This document shows, piece by piece, positions 9,701-18,392 of a stretch of 64,000 bases of DNA. The DNA is taken from assembly GCA_905221605.1 (NCBI GenBank), contig CAJNDS010002364.1, forward strand, positions 62,001 to 126,000, read 5' to 3'. Both the position numbers and the translations under genes were made by a program. The notes beneath the pieces were generated by a model. That model had not been told where the DNA came from and made no database searches. It saw nothing but the letters and a program-made list of their open reading frames with translations. The DNA is from Symbiodinium natans (taxonomy: Eukaryota; Sar; Dinophyceae; Suessiales; Symbiodiniaceae). Position 1 is the stretch's first letter, and the number at the start of each line of letters is the position of its first letter.

Positions 9701-10622
9701 CTTAAACCCTAAACGCAAGGAACGTTCCTGTCATCGATGTCCCGGACAACAAGAGCCTGGGGGAGTGGGCCGGGCTCTGCAAGATCGATGCTGGGCGCAA
9801 GAACGAGTAAGTCCCTTAGGGTTTAGGGTTTAGGGATTAGGGTTTAGGGTTTAGGGTTTAGGGTTTAGGGTAAGGAACCTGTCAGGCGTACTTGGAGGTT
9901 CATGGTACTTATTAACCAATTATAACTGAGTTATAGCTGTACTTAGAAGCATATTAGGGCACTTGAGGGACTCATAAGTGGGTTATAAGTACAACCTCCA
10001 AGTACGGAACGAGGAGTTAGCTATCAGGGGTCTGGCGAGCTCGCCAGCAAGCATGTCACGTTCTACACACTCAGCTTATCGCATCTGCCAAGCGCATGCG
10101 CAGGATACATGGTGCCCCTGAATCGGGTTTCGTGTAGTTGATTTGATCCACTTGGTTCCTTTGTTTGGACTTAAGGTTTCGGGGCTCCAGGGTATGGGTT
10201 GCATCTACTATAAATATAGTTCATTCAAAGGTGAAAGGTGTACACGCCAGCTGTACACGCCATGAATTAAGTGTGCTCTCACCCGCTGTCTAGAGTTTCA
10301 GGCGAGCGACCGAGGTCCAACGGGCTAAGTATCGAGCACACTACCAGAGAGCCAGGCAGGCTACTTGGAGGTTCATGGGTAGTTGTAAGTAGGTTTATAA
10401 GTGCCTTAAAGAAAGGTTACCACCAGTTACAATTATAATTACCCGATTCAGAATCCTGCTTGCATATACCAATAAACCTTCAAGTAGCGTCGGCTCCGAG
10501 TCATCCGATTCCCGTTGCAAAGGACAAGGACGGCATGCCGCGCAAGGTCGTTGGCGCAAGCTGCGTCGCCGTCGTGGACTTCGGCGAGGAGGGCGAGGCA
10601 TACAACTACATGATGCAACTTG
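6734..10622 (+). CDS. RPS12: 40S ribosomal protein eS12, eight recognised exons
   Basis: Structural protein of the small ribosomal subunit. Joining 6734-6754, 7192-7257, 8102-8152, 8707-8739, 9084-9122, 9471-9511, 9720-9786 and 10523-10622 gives about 139 residues, close to the 132 of human eS12, with every exon phase compatible. Family hallmarks in order: an acidic N-terminus; VTDLNGAVRG; VLKKSLMVDGVIRGLHE; a cysteine-bearing helix; FLAESCNEAG; YKKLIQGLCVEK; NVPVIDVPDNKSLGEWAGL then CKI; DKDGMPRKVVGASCVAVVDF. Donors are GA (6755, 9512, 9787), GC (7258, 9123) and GT (8153, 8740, 10623), all with AG acceptors. Introns hold telomeric arrays and three family B MITEs. The last few codons after 10622 were not resolved. 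An alternative GTAAGT donor at 9807 would add residues absent from other eS12 proteins. It could be a decayed copy, but no frameshift or internal stop is seen. Confidence 0.88.
6766..6796. repeat. Telomeric array, G-rich strand on +, in eS12 intron 1
   Basis: Four TTTAGGG units start 12 bp after exon 1. The same intron ends with an opposite-orientation array at 7050-7089, so the intron carries inverted telomeric tracts that could pair in the RNA. Confidence 0.9.
7192..7257 (+). CDS. RPS12: eS12 exon 2
   Basis: 22 codons, EVAVPEAEPEEE then VTDLNGAVRG. Acceptor CTCGAG, donor GC at 7258. The preceding in-frame sequence is also open, so the acceptor may lie further upstream. Confidence 0.75.
7296..7487. 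mobile_element. Family B MITE broken by telomeric repeats, in eS12 intron 2
   Basis: The left end TACTTGGAGGCTCATG is followed by three TTTAGGG-like units (7312-7332) and then GGTACTCGTT, which in an intact copy (45235) follows the CATG directly. A second short TTTAGGG tract lies at 7349-7357. The right end is CATGAACTTCCAAGTA. The middle matches other family B copies. Confidence 0.75.
7628..8097. other. Rest of eS12 intron 2
   Basis: Holds a CCCTAAA array (7628-7667), a (CA)n run (7724-7740) and a weak family B-like segment (8004-8096: TATAACTTATAACCCCATT). No exon seen. Confidence 0.6.
8102..8152 (+). CDS. RPS12: eS12 exon 3
   Basis: 17 codons, VLKKSLMVDGVIRGLHE, phase 0 on both sides. 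Acceptor CGCAAG, donor GTGGGG. It corresponds to the first conserved helix of eS12. Confidence 0.9.
8214..8706. repeat. Telomeric arrays filling eS12 intron 3
   Basis: 8214-8252 is TTTAGGG-type. 8264-8320, 8498-8555 and 8618-8704 are CCCTAAA-type with CCCCAAA variants. The last array runs straight into the acceptor: AAACCCCAG then exon 4. The array itself therefore furnishes the pyrimidine-rich 3' intron end. Confidence 0.88.
8707..8739 (+). CDS. RPS12: eS12 exon 4 (33 nt microexon)
   Basis: Encodes VAKHIEACKTQ, between acceptor CCCCAG and donor GTGGCC. It aligns with the eS12 region just before the FLAESC strand, and phase 0 is kept on both sides. Confidence 0.85.
8803..9073. repeat. Telomeric arrays in eS12 intron 4
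   Basis: 8803-8890 and 9014-9073, both TTTAGGG-type with scattered variants, separated by about 120 bp of unique sequence. Confidence 0.9.
9084..9122 (+). CDS. RPS12: eS12 exon 5
   Basis: 13 codons, VFLAESCNEAGEA. Acceptor ACTCAG, GC donor at 9123. Without splicing the frame stops at 9126-9128. Confidence 0.85.
9224..9434. repeat. Telomeric arrays in eS12 intron 5
   Basis: Three CCCTAAA-type tracts (9224-9254, 9299-9334, 9412-9434). The segment between the first two repeats a stretch also found at 2392-2417. Confidence 0.88.
9471..9511 (+). CDS. RPS12: eS12 exon 6
   Basis: Encodes ATYKKLIQGLCVE plus two bases of a Lys codon. Acceptor GCCAG, donor GA at 9512. Phase 2 matches the single leading base of exon 7. 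Confidence 0.85.
9663..9715. repeat. Telomeric array in eS12 intron 6
   Basis: CCCTAAA-type, ending four bases before the AG acceptor of exon 7 (AAACGCAAG). Confidence 0.9.
9720..9786 (+). CDS. RPS12: eS12 exon 7
   Basis: Completes the Lys codon, then NVPVIDVPDNKSLGEWAGL and CKI, the most diagnostic eS12 segment. A GA donor at 9787 joins to exon 8 without gaining or losing residues against other eS12 proteins. Confidence 0.92.
9818..9872. repeat. Telomeric array in eS12 intron 7
   Basis: TTTAGGG-type, about eight units, starting 31 bp after exon 7. Confidence 0.9.
9889..10004. mobile_element. Family B MITE in eS12 intron 7, first copy
   Basis: Ends TACTTGGAGGTTCATGG and ACCTCCAAGTA. Internal motifs are ATAACTG, AGGGCACTT and AAGTGGGTTATAAGTAC. 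Intact. Confidence 0.85.
10362..10486. mobile_element. Family B MITE in eS12 intron 7, second copy
   Basis: Ends TACTTGGAGGTTCATGGGTA and CCTTCAAGTA, inserted 36 bp upstream of exon 8. Its right end supplies AG dinucleotides at 10483-10487 that could compete as acceptors. Confidence 0.82.
10523..10622 (+). CDS. RPS12: eS12 exon 8
   Basis: DKDGMPRKVVGASCVAVVDF then GEEGEAYNYMMQL, the conserved C-terminal half of eS12. Acceptor GCAAAG, donor GTAAGA at 10623, leaving one base of the next codon. The last exon (only a few residues expected) was not identified; an AG at 10692-10693 would give a short tail ending at a TGA. Confidence 0.9.
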
Positions 10623-10669
10623 GTAAGAGAGGGGGTCCTGTTGAAAGCAGCTTGAGACTATTATAGAGT

Positions 10670-12350
10670 GCAACGTCGGCTGCGTTTTGACAGCCACAAT
10701 GCAATCCAGGAAGCATTTGGGCAAGTCGTGAGCAAGGACTTCGGTGGGAGAGGTGAGCCAAAGACAATGCGAAGCTAACATCGAAGAAAGGCCAGCAACG
10801 CCTCTACGGTCTCGAACATGACGGGGGACGGCAGATGCGAGAAAAAGCTGCTTTATTGTGCCTCCGGCGCGGTCTTGGCAAGTTCGTGTTCTCATGAGCA
10901 CAAGGACTGGAACAGCTGGACCCAACTGCATGTCCCCAGTATGGAGAAAGGTCCTCACACCCGACATCATGTTCCAGAAGTGCCGAGAGCTTGCCGGGAC
11001 CTCGGCGTAAAATACATGCCGGGAATCATGTTATCTAAACCCTAAACCCTAAATCCTAAACCCTAAATCATGTTATTGGTTCCCTAAATCCTAAACCCTA
11101 AACCCTAAACCCTAAACCCTGAACCCTAAACCCTTAAGAAGCCACAGCAGGTTGGAGCCCTCGCGGTATGTTTGCGTAAGTTGTGAGGTCCACGTTATCA
11201 CCAACATAGTTCACAACATGCTATTTTTGTTGAAGTGCGTGAGCTGAATTCATCTGCTATCCTTGAGGTCGGTCGATATGTTAAAAAACTTCACGAGTCG
11301 GCACATGGGTGTGGGTTCTTCAAACTTCAAACCGTGCTCGCTCTGTACGCCGTGTAAAAACCCTGAACCCTTTACCCCTAAGTTTGCGTAACCTTGTGCT
11401 GACAATGCTTCAGACATCCGGAGTCTTGCCTGCGCATGCACTAGTTGTGAGAGTCGGGACCCTAAGTGACAAGAAGCTGCAGGGCAGCAAGTGAGTGAGG
11501 GAGTGAGTGAGTGCTTTACTGAGTTTGAGTCTTGAGCAGACTGGTTCCATTGTAATTACTTGCATTTTGGGAGTGGTGCGTGGCACGAAGTTGGATCGAG
11601 GTCAAGGATTTCCCCAGCCGATATGTGGTCTACCGCCACTACCGGCTGCTGGGATGGACGGCCCGCGCCTCAACTCTGTCAGCGCACCAGGGGGGGTTTC
11701 GGGGTCCCATCTTTTGGGCATTGGTTTCTTGCGGTGTTTTTTTGCTTGAATCGCACTTACAAGGGCCCACATTCGGATTCGAACAGCCCCCACATTGGGA
11801 CATGTCTGGTGCATGTTCAGCCCACACCCTTCATCGCTACCTATATGAAAGTCAACGCTGGGAGCCCAGCAGGGCCTTTCAAAGTATCCCTAAACCCTAA
11901 ACCCTAAACCCTAAACCCTAAACCCTAAACCCTAAACCCTAAACCCTTCCAGGCTGCCAGCTTCTCAGGGTGGCTCTGCATGTTGTGGGACTTCAAGGAT
12001 TGATGATAGGAGACCCCTAAAATACCCTAAACCCTAAACCTTAAACCCTAAACCCTAAACTCTAACCCTAAAAAAGTAGACCCCAAAAATAGTCGGACTT
12101 CCTTATCACAAGGACCCCCAGTAACTACTATTTGCTTCAGAACCCCCAAAAGAACAGAAAACAGTAATCCCTAAAAAGGACCCCAATAAGGTCCCCCCCC
12201 CCCCCATTTCGTAAACCACCATGTGGTTCGGAGGTTTGCACTTTCTTGCTGTGCATTTGGGCCTTCTGCCCATTCGGAGTCCTTCAACAGGGCCTTGGGG
12301 GTTTAGGGCTTAGGGTTTAGGATTTAGGGGTGTCGGATCTGTTTTGCTCC
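10670..12350. other. Telomeric arrays and unassigned sequence downstream of eS12
   Basis: CCCTAAA-type arrays at 11036-11135 (with unique bases at 11069-11085), 11886-11946 and 12023-12072; TTTAGGG-type at 12298-12328. 12110-12235 holds a family F/G-like element ending in a C-tract (12197-12210) and ATTTCGTAAACCACCATGTGG. The segments 10800-11035 and 11150-11880 have open frames on both strands, but none is convincing as a gene. Confidence 0.55.
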
Positions 12351-12352
12351 AG

Positions 12353-12489
12353 GGCGAGAACTCTTTGACTCAGGAGCAGGTGAACGGCTGTGGTTGCAAG
12401 GGCTAGTTGATGATCTTGAGGTTTGGTCAGAGTCTGTACGCGTTGCCAGATTCCAGCAGCCGACGGGTAGCACTGCCGATGCACTCCGA
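12353..12489 (+). CDS. Likely exon a, hypothetical protein
   Basis: After acceptor GCTCCAG the frame reads RELFDSGAGERLWLQGLVDD, then LEVWSESVRVARFQQPTGS, then TADALR. It stays open to a TAA at 12496 formed by the left end of a family C MITE. A GC donor at 12490 would make the MITE an intron and join in phase 0 to the exon at 12612. Protein-like composition, family not recognised. Confidence 0.5.
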
Positions 12490-12495
12490 GCCAAC

Positions 12496-12606
12496 TAATT
12501 TAGGGGTCGGAAAAATTTCTAGTCACATTCCTTTATGGTCCCTTTATATTTGTACTATAGAAGTCCCCAAAACCCCTATTCTAATTATTTTAAATCCCCT
12601 ATATCA
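12496..12606. mobile_element. Family C MITE, copy 2, probable introner
   Basis: TAATTTAGGGGTCGGAAAAA to CCCTATATCA. It lies exactly between two exon-like segments that share a phase when 12490-12611 is removed as a GC-AG intron. Confidence 0.7.
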
Positions 12607-12611
12607 GCAAG

Positions 12612-12727
12612 GTTTGCCCCGACTCTCTCAAGTTCGGTGCGGACTTTTTGCTGTATGAGGGCCGGCCGGATGAGGCCAGCAGCGACCGTCTGCTTGGAAG
12701 GCTTTTTATTCTCAAGCTCAGCTTCCT
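12612..12727 (+). CDS. Likely exon b, resembles tRNA-splicing endonuclease core motif
   Basis: The frame gives VCPDSLKFGADFLLYEGRPD then EASSDRLLGRLFILKLSF. The LKFGADFLLYEGRPD stretch resembles the KFG-DFLLY signature of the tRNA-splicing endonuclease Sen2/Sen34/Sen54 families, but the histidine usually found a few residues later is not evident. Family C elements sit at both borders (12496-12606 and inverted 12735-12842). A possible terminal exon follows at 12953 (EDDLLHLLWRG, stop TAA). Family assignment is weak; the coding call is stronger. Confidence 0.45.
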
Positions 12728-12734
12728 GACTAAC

Positions 12735-12842
12735 ATAATAGGGGCCTGAATTATTGGAGTAGGGTTGGGGGGGTTATTGATAGTACAATCATAAAGGGAC
12801 CATCAGGGAATACCATCAGCAATTATTCCGACCCCTATATTA
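12735..12842. mobile_element. Family C MITE, copy 3, inverted
   Basis: Runs from ATAATAGGGGCCTGAAT to TTATTCCGACCCCTATATTAT, the opposite orientation to the copy at 12496, so exon b lies between inverted copies. Confidence 0.75.
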
Positions 12843-13102
12843 TGTGATCCCCGTGCGTTGCAGCGTCTTGCACTCTGAACTCATGTAGCAGCCGGAGCAT
12901 CGTCCATACCATCGGTACACTAGTCACGACTAACACGTGGTCCATGTTGCAGAGGATGACTTGCTACACTTGTTGTGGCGCGGATAAAGTGTGCAGCAAG
13001 TCGGTTGCATCACTGCCACCTCGGTTGTCCGTCAACATCCAACAGTCCGAGCTGGGTTTGTCTAGCATGGAGAGAAGGGCCTGGTTCCACCATCAGACAT
13101 TG

Positions 13103-13212
13103 CCCAAAGAGCCCAATACCCCTTAATTAAGGAATATACCTTAAACTATAAGGGGATCCTAAATTTGATTTAAGGTATACTCCTTCATTAAGGGGTATTT
13201 GGGCTCTCTGGG
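13103..13212. mobile_element. Family A MITE, copy 1
   Basis: Near-perfect palindrome with ends CCCAAAGAGCCCAATACCCC and GGGGTATTTGGGCTCTCTGGG. Inner arms are TTAATTAAGGAATATACCTTAAA and its inverted partner. Confidence 0.9.
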
Positions 13213-13293
13213 TGCTGACAGCCCCACACCTTGAGGTGCCCCTCCCACCTGTCGACAGAAGCCAGCCCATCTTCTCGTAAGCAGAGATGAACA

Positions 13294-13336
13294 CCAAACC
13301 CTAAACCCTAAACCCTAAACCCTAAACTCTAAACCC
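13294..13336. repeat. Telomeric array, C-rich strand on +
   Basis: About six CCCTAAA units. Confidence 0.9.
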
Positions 13337-13369
13337 TTGTGGTTCGATTCGGGTGTTGACAGGTGCCAG

Positions 13370-13694
13370 AGAGGCTCGGGCCAGGGACTAATCGCGCTTG
13401 CGGTGTTGCAAACAACACATTGCAACTGCTGGGGTTCACTACGGCGAGTGCATTCGTTTGACCGTGCTCTACGCAGCAGATACATGACCAGCTTGGAGCA
13501 ACTTCGATGATGCTGGGATTTCTGATGTAAAAATCGCCGTCAAATACGAACAGACAGTTTTGCGCATAGCTTCGGCGAGTACGGGACGTATTTCTGGCCA
13601 TTAAGAGCGGACCCGGAGTCGTGTCATATCCCTTGCATGCAGAGGCCCACAGAAAGCACAAGAAGGACTTGGACAATTCCGGCACACTGGCCAC
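13370..13694 (-). CDS. Possible minus-strand exon, hypothetical
   Basis: The minus frame contains NCLFVFDGDFYIRNPSIIEV, APSWSCICCVEHGQTNALAV and VNPSSCNVLFATPQARLVPG. Composition is protein-like, with several cysteines. No domain recognised and no splice pair confirmed. Confidence 0.33.
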
Positions 13695-13784
13695 GCAGAA
13701 GCATAACCTTCATCGCCCCAATTATTGCATACCATTAAAGAGATTCTATAGGGCTACCCCATCTCCCTCATTCCCTGCTAAGAA

Positions 13785-13893
13785 CCCAGAGAGCCCAATA
13801 CCCCTTAATTAAGGGGTATACCTTAAATTGTAAAGGGATCCTTATTATGATTTAAGGAATATTGCTTAATTAAGGGGTATTGGGCTCTTTGGG
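13785..13893. mobile_element. Family A MITE, copy 2
   Basis: CCCAGAGAGCCCAATACCCC to GGGGTATTGGGCTCTTTGGG. Same inner palindrome as copy 1, 600 bp away. Confidence 0.9.
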
Positions 13894-13913
13894 AGCCTGT
13901 ATTTCATTATTAG

Positions 13914-13983
13914 CAAATGGAGGTCCATGCAGACTACGCCTTGATCCTGGCCACCGACCGGCTACGGTGGCAGGCCGCCGCCC

Positions 13984-13985
<2 letters not shown>
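13914..13985 (+). CDS. Short exon candidate, possible PP2C-like strand
   Basis: After TTAG the frame gives QMEVHADYALILATDRLRWQ followed by Ala residues, running into a TTTAGGG array. ADYALILATD resembles the ILATDG strand of PP2C phosphatases, but the following glycine is not present as read. Treated as an exon with uncertain family. Confidence 0.35.
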
Positions 13986-14354
<369 letters not shown>

Positions 14355-14827
14355 TTAGGGCTTAGGGCAGGTAGTGGTGCAGAGTCCAGTTGCGGTTCAA
14401 CATGAATCCCTGAAACCCCTACTTGGGACGCTTGGGGCTTGGAGGGGCGGTTTAAGGTTTAGTGTTTAGGCATCCTAACCCTGCAGAATAAGGGTACTGA
14501 TGGGCATCCGAAGAATGTAATTGACGTCGGAGGCAGGGTTCCCAGAGCCAAACTCACCAACACCATGAGGTTACACCATGGTTCCGGCGTAGAACCCACA
14601 CGGACCACTCCAAGGTGACCACAAAAATGACGAATAAATAGGATCATAGCAATAAGAATACAACTTAAACATGTAGTGATGATATAGTGATATTGTAATA
14701 ACAGAAATATGCCAAAGAAGAAAAGTAAGTTTCCTCATGACCACTCCAAGAGTGCGTTGAAGCGATGACAGTTCTGTGCTTGAACAGCGAGGTGAAGCCG
14801 TCCAAAAGCCTTTGAATTGTCCTACTT

Positions 14828-14927
14828 GGGATGTTCACCCTTGTACAAACAGCTCCTCAATAGGGAATATAATGGGGGGGTACTATAATCCCTAAAAAAG
14901 GACCGTTAGTATAAGAGCGAACATCCC
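14828..14927. mobile_element. Family D MITE, copy 1
   Basis: GGGATGTTCACCCTTGTAC at the left end and GTATAAGAGCGAACATCCC at the right. The interior has a (G)7 tract and ACTATAATCCC. Intact reference for the interrupted copy at 23017. Confidence 0.85.
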
Positions 14928-15046
14928 AACGTCCTACTAAATTCTATTGGATGTGTTGCTGCAAGAAAAGTTCTCACTACTCCTTCCTGGTTCCCTCCCG
15001 ACTCTGCGGCCCGAAGTCTGAACCAAGGAGAACCCAGTCCGAACCG

Positions 15047-15092
15047 GGTTTAGGGTGTAGGGTTTAGGGTTTAGGGTTTAGGGTTTAGGGTT
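15047..15092. repeat. Telomeric array, G-rich strand on +
   Basis: About six TTTAGGG units immediately upstream of an exon-like segment. Confidence 0.9.
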
Positions 15093-15096
15093 GGTA

Positions 15097-15199
15097 AACC
15101 CCTTCGCTGAAGCCCTCATGCCAAAGGACGTGGTCATGGCCAGCCGATTGGCGCAGCTGGTAGCCAAAGAATTGCTACTGAGCCTTGGCGGATTGCTTG
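15097..15199 (+). CDS. Likely exon, hypothetical helical protein
   Basis: The frame gives NPFAEALMPKDVVMASRLAQ then LVAKELLLSLGGLL, helical and protein-like, between a telomeric array and a GT at 15200. No family recognised. Confidence 0.4.
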
Positions 15200-15567
15200 G
15201 TTTGGGCTTTAGGGCCTAGGGCCGTTCTAAAGAAAAAAAAGGTCATTACTGAATGCCGCTAGGTCAGCCGGTTGACCTGTGCAGTTTCTGAACCCCGAAC
15301 CCTAAACAGCATGGGGCTTTGCTTGAAAGGACGTTTTTTAGCCACTACTGGGGCTCTTTGAACCTGATTTCGGGCTGTACAGACTGTTGCGCTGCCATGA
15401 ACTATCAAGTTGTCAACCCTAAACCCTAAACCCAAAACCCTAAACCCTTTAGGCACCCAGGAAGTTTTTAAGTAGGACTCAGGGTTCTCCGATTCTTTAT
15501 CTTGCCCAGGGTCGCCGCCAATCCTTCTCCACAGGCTGAGGCCATTGCTTTGGGTGTGTTGCCCTAT

Positions 15568-15860
15568 GGGGTTTAGGGTTTAGGGTTCAGGGATTGCTTG
15601 GGGCCATGTTTGGGGGAAAGGCGAGGGGTAGTCTCCCACAAGCATGCCAAACTTGCATCTTGAGAATTTGGGAGTATGGATTCATAATTAGGTCGGCCCT
15701 TGGGACATTTCATATTTTCCCTTTTTGGGTTCAAGAGGATCATATTTCAGGAATATTTTCAGAGGGTTTTAAGGGCCATCCTAGAGAAGGTCCTCTACCA
15801 AAGGAGTTCTCTGAAACTCTCGTGGCCCTCAGATCCAGGCTCCGGTCATGCCTTTGAGGG
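15568..15860. mobile_element. Family I repeat, copy 1 (about 15690-15800), with adjacent telomeric tract
   Basis: Contains CGGCCCTTGGGACATTT, TTTGGGTTCAAGAGGATCAT and TTTTAAGGGCCATCC. These blocks recur in order at 17995-18135 and, interrupted by telomeric repeat, at 23276-23392. Confidence 0.65.
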
Positions 15861-15966
15861 ATAGAGGTTAGGGGGGGTACATGATGCTTTGAGGGAAGCT
15901 TCCAGCGGCCATGTGGCGTGCCTCTGACAGTAAATCCATCCCCCCAAGGTTATACCCAGCAACAAC

Positions 15967-16330
15967 ATGCAAGAGGGAAACCGCCTTGATCTGACTGAGG
16001 CGACGCTCTCTGAGTTCTTAGCATCCAGCACCTCTGTGCTGGAGTTTGCTGCGAGGCAGGCAACAACATGTTCAACGATCTTGAAGAATGGTTGGACTTG
16101 TGCTTCCGCAAATATACACACACAGGGCTTGAACCAAAAATTCTGGGATTTTGCTTCTATACTTCTTCGGCTTGATTCCGACTCCCAGTACCATGGAACC
16201 CCTTTACTGACACCTCATCGAAAAAGGAGAGAGGGAGTTGTAGCTTGGGTCAGAAGGAAGGAGCTCGTGCTTTGGCTTCCGCGGTCCGAGCATGGGGTTT
16301 ATCAGGCTTCGGGCTTTCGTATCTGTATCT
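15967..16330 (+). CDS. Weak open frame, hypothetical
   Basis: Starts MQEGNRLDLTEATLSEFLAS and continues STSVLEFAARQATTCSTILK. The first 45 codons are protein-like, the rest less so, and it runs into a TTTAGGG array at 16335. No domain seen. The minus strand is open over the same stretch. Confidence 0.3.
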
Positions 16331-16334
16331 CGCA

Positions 16335-16408
16335 GGGTTTAGGGTTTAGGGTTTAGGGTTTAGGGTTTAGGGTTTAGGGTTAGGGTTTAGGGTTTACGGT
16401 TTAGGGTG
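16335..16408. repeat. Telomeric array, G-rich strand on +
   Basis: About ten TTTAGGG units. Confidence 0.9.
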
Positions 16409-16498
16409 GTTGACCCTTAAGGTTGAGGATGCAGGGTTTAAAACTCGCAGCAGGTTGTAGCAAGCTTTCTGTGTGGAGAGACTTGCGGCCTGGACTTC

Positions 16499-16858
16499 AT
16501 GCAAGAACTTAAGGCTCTGCGATGCCTCCATGTGGAGCGTGACGCGAACACTCAACCCAAGAGGCTAAACAATTACAGCTGGCAGGCCTTGGCGGCGGCA
16601 TCTCTCCTAGAGAGCCTTGCGAAGGAGCGCCGCCATGGCCTGCCCAAAACAGAGGCGTCCTCAGTTCTCGCGCGCGCAAGCGCGCGCCCTTGGTCTATCG
16701 GGTCTTTGAGAGGTCTTGAGTATTCACTGCACCATTTCGGTTCCCTGCATGCTCAACGGCTGAGCCGCCCTATCACAGGCCCAGGCCCTGTAGCCTTGAA
16801 AGCGGACGCTCTTCCCTACCCAAGGAATGCATGGTGCTTTTCAGGACTAAGACGGTAG
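16499..16858 (+). CDS. Open frame of 119 codons, hypothetical
   Basis: Begins MQELKALRCLHVERDANTQP. Includes NNYSWQALAAASLLESLAKE. ATG to TAG is intact, with GC-rich coding-like third positions in its first half. No domain recognised; could be chance. Confidence 0.3.
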   Translation: MQELKALRCLHVERDANTQPKRLNNYSWQALAAASLLESLAKERRHGLPKTEASSVLARASARPWSIGSLRGLEYSLHHFGSLHAQRLSRPITGPGPVALKADALPYPRNAWCFSGLRR

Positions 16859-16984
16859 TCATAAATTCTATCATTCGCACTCCTCGAGCTTGTAAGCTCC
16901 ACTCCTTCGTGTCCATGCAACCCGAAACCCTAAACCCCAAAGCAGACACGGCAAGCTTCTTGAGCTGTGGGTTGGAGCCATGCA

Positions 16985-17610
16985 GGGTTAGGGTTTAGTT
17001 TAGGGTTTAGGGAAAAGAGGGTTTAGGGTTTAGGGAGAAGGGCGTTTTAGGGTTTAGGGTTTTGTGCGAGCATGCTCGAGCCTTAACAAGGGTTTACATG
17101 ACGTTGCAAAGTGGCTCAAAACGGGCCTGTGGCAACAATACCCCCGAACCCCGTGCTGAAATAACTACTGAGCATCCTCCCCCAAAAGCAAGGCATTGCT
17201 CTAACCCAACCAGCCAACTCCGCACATTCCATAAAGCCTGATAAACCCGAAACCCTCTAATCACCAACCCCGAACCCTAAACCCTAAAACCCTAAAGCCC
17301 TAACGCCAAAAAGCCTGACAAAAACCCTAACCCCGAGCTCTTCAGCTCCAAGTCGAATCCTGAGCTTCTGAGCCTAAGTCGAAGCCTTCTGCTAAAACCT
17401 AAACCCTAAACCCTATAACGCTATAACCCTACAACCCAAAACCTTAAACGCAAGCGTATAGGGTCCCAATTCCACATGCACGCGCACCCACATGCGCTGC
17501 CGGGATGGCTGGCATCCAGCCGCCCCACCGGGGGAGCCTGAGGCGCCAGCAGAAGGAGGGTTTAGGGTTTGGGGTTTGGGGTTTAGAGTTTAGGGTTTAG
17601 GGTTTAGGGC
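16985..17610. repeat. Scattered short telomeric tracts of both orientations
   Basis: TTTAGGG-type at 16985-17065 and 17560-17610; degenerate CCCTAAA-type pieces between 17225 and 17450. No exon found among them. Confidence 0.75.
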
Positions 17611-17852
17611 CTGCGCCAAGGATTATTTGCGAACATTTTCTTGCTGGTAAGGGTGATACGATTTGCGCAAAAGATGATTTCCTTAAGAACCCCCAAAAAA
17701 GTAGGAACATATTCTTCTTGATAAGGACTTACCTAAACTATTATTATGTGCCTAAGAACCCGCCAAAACAAAAAATAAGACCTGCGCAACACAAGTTTGT
17801 GGTCCCTGGGACTGGAGGATGTATGCCAGCTCCGCCTTCAGGCTTCAAGTAT

Positions 17853-17960
17853 CCAAAGAGCCCAGTGCCTCTTACATGAGGAATGTACCTTAAATCATGT
17901 AGAGATCCTATATATAATCTAAGGTATATTCCTTATTTAAGGGGTACTGGGCTCTCTGGG
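17853..17960. mobile_element. Family A MITE, copy 3
   Basis: CCAAAGAGCCCAGTGCCTCT to GGGGTACTGGGCTCTCTGGG. More diverged inner arms than copies 1 and 2. A family I repeat follows directly (17995-18135). Confidence 0.85.
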
Positions 17961-18171
17961 TATCCTCAAGTTGGAGCCAAGATAACTAGCATGGCCCTTG
18001 GGGCAATTTCTATATTTCCCTTACTGGGCTTGAGAGGACGGCCCTTGGGTTATTTTGTACTATCCCTCATTGGGTTTAAGGGGATCATATTCAGGAATCT
18101 TTTCAGATGCTTTTGAATTATTGAGGGCCATCCCAGATAGAGACAACTGCGAGTGACGGACATGACCGGGT

Positions 18172-18232
18172 CTAGGGTTTAGGGTTTAGGGTTTAGGGTT
18201 CAGGGTTTAGGGTTTAGGGTTTAGGGTTTAGG
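18172..18232. repeat. Telomeric array, G-rich strand on +
   Basis: About eight TTTAGGG units upstream of the LRR exon. Confidence 0.92.
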
Positions 18233-18252
18233 GATCCTGCTGCCCTGTGCAG

Positions 18253-18323
18253 GCTCAACCTGGCCAACAGCCGACTCACACTGCAGAAGTTGCTGGAGTT
18301 GCTGGAGGGGCCTGCCCGGCTGG
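18253..18323 (+). CDS. Leucine-rich-repeat exon
   Basis: After acceptor CTGTGCAG, phase 1, the frame gives LNLANSRLTLQKLLELLEGP then ARLG. It matches the LRR pattern LxLxxxxLT-xxLLxLLE of ribonuclease-inhibitor-like repeats. The donor is the GT of the telomeric array itself: CGGCTGG then GTTTAGGG. Other LRR-type exons lie at 34616, 35293 and 37714. Whether they belong to one gene is unknown. Confidence 0.55.
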
Positions 18324-18392
18324 GTTTAGGGTTTAGGCTTTAGGGTTTAGGCTTTAGGCGTTAGGGTTTAGGGTTTAGGGTTTAGGGTTAGG
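18324..18392. repeat. Telomeric array starting at an exon's splice donor
   Basis: TTTAGGG-type, with TTTAGGC variants, beginning at the last base of the LRR exon. Confidence 0.9.

Noticed and set aside
13336-13352. tRNA gene suggested by GGTTCGATTC (B-box-like)
   Set aside because: No A-box at the proper distance and no cloverleaf pairing could be drawn.
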